Origin: Succinivibrionaceae bacterium
Lineage (GTDB): Bacteria > Pseudomonadota > Gammaproteobacteria > Enterobacterales > Succinivibrionaceae
Assembly (NCBI GenBank): GCA_003477345.1
Contig: DMTG01000089.1
Location: 1 to 6,536, forward strand
DNA length: 6,536 nucleotides
Reading direction: 5' to 3'
How positions within the stretch are numbered: the stretch's first letter is position 1; the number at the start of each line of letters is the position of its first letter. Below, in pieces: positions 4,933 through 6,536 of the stretch. Below the pieces are notes generated by a model. That model saw nothing but the letters and a program-made list of their open reading frames with translations, was not told the DNA's origin and searched no databases. The translations under genes and the position numbers were made by a program.

Positions 4933-5946
4933 ATGTCAAAGCTTTCAGATGATCCGGAAATCAGCGCAATTCATAAACTTTTAGACGATCCTCCCACCGG
5001 CCCTGAGATAGAAGAGGCCATAACCACTGAATTATTCACGGTACAGGATGTGGTGCGCTATTTAGTGTCCTGTTTTGCCTCCCACCATGTGTTTGTAGGC
5101 CATGGAACGGATAATTACTGGGATGAAGCTCTGGAAATCGTGCAGGCGGTTATGCATCTGCAGCCTCCTTGTGATGACTCTACCCTTACTTCGAGACTTA
5201 CAGCAGAAGAGCGTACGCTGATTGCCAAAATCGCCAAGCTGCGCATCCTGGACAGAATTCCTGCTCCTTATCTTACTCACAGAGCATTTTTCTGCGGCCG
5301 AGAATTCTATGTGGACAGCCGCGTGATTGTGCCGCGTTCACCAATCGGCGAGATGATTGAAGAGGGCTTCAGCCCATATTTAGAGCGTACCCCTGAAAGA
5401 GTGCTGGATATGTGCACAGGCTCAGGCTGCATAGCAGTAGCCATTGCTCTGCATTTTGACGGAGACACTGAAGTTGATGCGGTGGATATCTCCGATGAGG
5501 CTCTGGAAGTTGCCAGAATCAACATTGAAGGCTACGATCTTGAAGATATCGTAACTCCTATCAAGAGCAATCTGTTCGATTCACTGCCAGACGGTGACAA
5601 ATACGATCTGATTGTTGCCAATCCTCCGTATGTAGACGAGATGGATCTTGAAAACATGCCAGAAGAATTCCACAAGGAGCCGGATGAGGCTCTAGGCTCC
5701 GGTCAGGACGGCCTCAACTGTGCCAAGAAGATTCTTGCAAAGGCTGCCGATTATCTGGATGAAAACGGCATCCTGGTTATGGAAGTTGGCAATTCAGAGG
5801 AGCATCTGGTGGATGCCTTCCCGATGGTGCCTTTCCATTTTGTCGATCTTAAGAAGGGAGGTACCGGAGTATTTGTCTTAAGCTATGAACAGCTTAAAGC
5901 CTATCACGAGGTATTTGCCAAAGCTGCGGATGCTATAGGAGACTGA
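4933..5946 (+). CDS. prmB: Ribosomal protein L3 N5-glutamine methyltransferase PrmB
   Basis: PrmB uses S-adenosylmethionine to methylate a glutamine of ribosomal protein L3 in the cytoplasm. Of the 337 residues, the helical N-terminal domain carries GHGTDNYWDEA (56-66), and the RIPAPYLTHRAFFCGREFYV stretch (108-127) leads into LVPRSPIGE-type VPRSPIGE (133-140). The catalytic Rossmann domain has SAM motif I LDMCTGSGCIA (158-168), VDAVDIS (181-187) and the glutamine-methyltransferase signature NPPY (230-233). The PrmB-style N-terminus and GHGTDN motif separate it from release-factor methylase PrmC. The start is uncertain: ATG at 4933 has only GAG 12 bases upstream, while an in-frame TTG at 4912 would add seven residues and has a worse site. 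The protein is about 20 residues longer than E. coli PrmB at the N-terminus. It is followed after 3 bases by aroC, the classic neighbour. Confidence 0.95.
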   Translation: MSKLSDDPEISAIHKLLDDPPTGPEIEEAITTELFTVQDVVRYLVSCFASHHVFVGHGTDNYWDEALEIVQAVMHLQPPCDDSTLTSRLTAEERTLIAKIAKLRILDRIPAPYLTHRAFFCGREFYVDSRVIVPRSPIGEMIEEGFSPYLERTPERVLDMCTGSGCIAVAIALHFDGDTEVDAVDISDEALEVARINIEGYDLEDIVTPIKSNLFDSLPDGDKYDLIVANPPYVDEMDLENMPEEFHKEPDEALGSGQDGLNCAKKILAKAADYLDENGILVMEVGNSEEHLVDAFPMVPFHFVDLKKGGTGVFVLSYEQLKAYHEVFAKAADAIGD

Positions 5947-5949
5947 TTT

Positions 5950-6536
5950 ATGGCAGGTAACACCTTTGGTGAGTATTTCAGACTGACCACCAGCGGAGAA
6001 AGCCATGGCCGGGCGCTGCTTGCGATCATAGACGGCTGTCCGCCATTAATCGAGCTTGATGAAAGTGTAATTCAGCCGGATGTCGACAGGCGCCGTCCGG
6101 GATCTACCCGTTATGGAACTCCAAGAAATGAGGCTGACAAGGTACAGATTCTCTCTGGAGTCTTTGAAGGAAAAACCACCGGTACACCGATTGCAATCAT
6201 GATCGAGAATACCTCTCAGCGTTCAGTAGACTACTCACAGATCATGAATTCCTTCAGACCGGGACACGCTGACTATACCTATCTGATGAAATACGGCATC
6301 AGAGACTATCGCGGAGGCGGAAGAGCCTCAGCCCGTGAAACTGCGGTCAGAGTTGCGGCAGGAGCGGTAGCCAAGCAGGTCTTAAAGAAGCTTTTCAATG
6401 TGACGGTAGACGGCTGTGTGACGGCCATAGGCGGTATCAGCACTGACGTGTATGATCCTAAGGAGTCGCTTGCTAATGATTTTCACTTTGCAGATGCCTC
6501 CAAACTTCCAGAACTCAAGGCCCTGTTTGCTGATCT
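5950..6536 (+). CDS. aroC: Chorismate synthase AroC, 3' end cut by window edge
   Basis: AroC is an FMN-dependent cytoplasmic enzyme that converts 5-enolpyruvylshikimate 3-phosphate to chorismate, the last step of the shikimate pathway. The first 195 residues are present and open to the window end; the family is usually around 360 residues. Visible landmarks are [20 protein letters not shown] (1-20, with catalytic H19), the DVDRRRPG stretch (44-51), [15 protein letters not shown] (68-82), [11 protein letters not shown] (101-111, with the second conserved His H106) and [11 protein letters not shown] (121-131). The start codon at 5950 is three bases after the prmB stop, and its ribosome site AGGAG (5937-5941) lies inside the end of prmB, so the two are very probably one operon sharing the 4737 promoter. 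Confidence 0.98.
   Translation, partial: MAGNTFGEYFRLTTSGESHGRALLAIIDGCPPLIELDESVIQPDVDRRRPGSTRYGTPRNEADKVQILSGVFEGKTTGTPIAIMIENTSQRSVDYSQIMNSFRPGHADYTYLMKYGIRDYRGGGRASARETAVRVAAGAVAKQVLKKLFNVTVDGCVTAIGGISTDVYDPKESLANDFHFADASKLPELKALFAD

Noticed and set aside
5062..5525. Minus-strand ORFs inside prmB (5062-5280, 5307-5525)
   Set aside because: They are antisense shadows of conserved PrmB coding sequence.
1..6536. CRISPR array, tRNA, insertion sequence, toxin-antitoxin pair or defence system
   Set aside because: No repeated spacer-like units, cloverleaf sequence, transposase or terminal repeats, or recognisable toxin, nuclease or effector genes are visible. All the large genes are housekeeping or chemotaxis functions.

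Overview
The window reads as ordinary chromosomal DNA of a gammaproteobacterium. The main evidence is the prmB-aroC pair at the right end, a gene order I know from enterobacteria and relatives, together with proteobacterial-type ThiC and PrmB sequences. Base composition looks moderately AT-leaning. AGA is a common arginine codon, unlike in E. coli, which would fit a host-associated or anaerobic lineage such as the Succinivibrionaceae (Aeromonadales). That last step is inference from codon flavour only. I see no tRNA, rRNA, CRISPR array, insertion sequence, phage gene or integration scar.

Layout, left to right. Bases 37-65 hold a sigma70-type promoter, followed by a TPP riboswitch (77-161) and thiC (210-1757, +), the HMP-P synthase of thiamine biosynthesis. 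A chemotaxis receptor gene (1857-3458, -) converges on thiC, and a bidirectional terminator hairpin (1804-1834) lies between them. A 553-base AT-rich gap (3459-4011) holds the receptor's control region: two tandem dyads, a 10-bp palindrome, and an FNR/CRP-type box correctly spaced from a leftward -10 element. Then come a 74-residue basic protein of unknown function (4012-4236, +) with a strong terminator, a 113-residue exported protein of unknown function (4376-4717, +), and a near-consensus promoter (4737-4765). That promoter drives prmB (4933-5946, +), the ribosomal protein L3 glutamine methyltransferase, and aroC (5950 to the window edge, +), chorismate synthase, which look co-transcribed.

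The genes do not form one pathway. thiC is a stand-alone thiamine gene under TPP feedback, with no thiE/F/S/G/H following it here. The receptor feeds the chemotaxis phosphorelay. prmB and aroC are housekeeping neighbours.

I found no convincing new biological system. The points most worth a second look are regulatory: an 8-bp helix that could hide the thiC ribosome binding site, an FNR-like box plus tandem dyads upstream of the receptor gene, and a structured leader of about 160 nt ahead of prmB. The two small unrecognised proteins are the only possible novelty at protein level.
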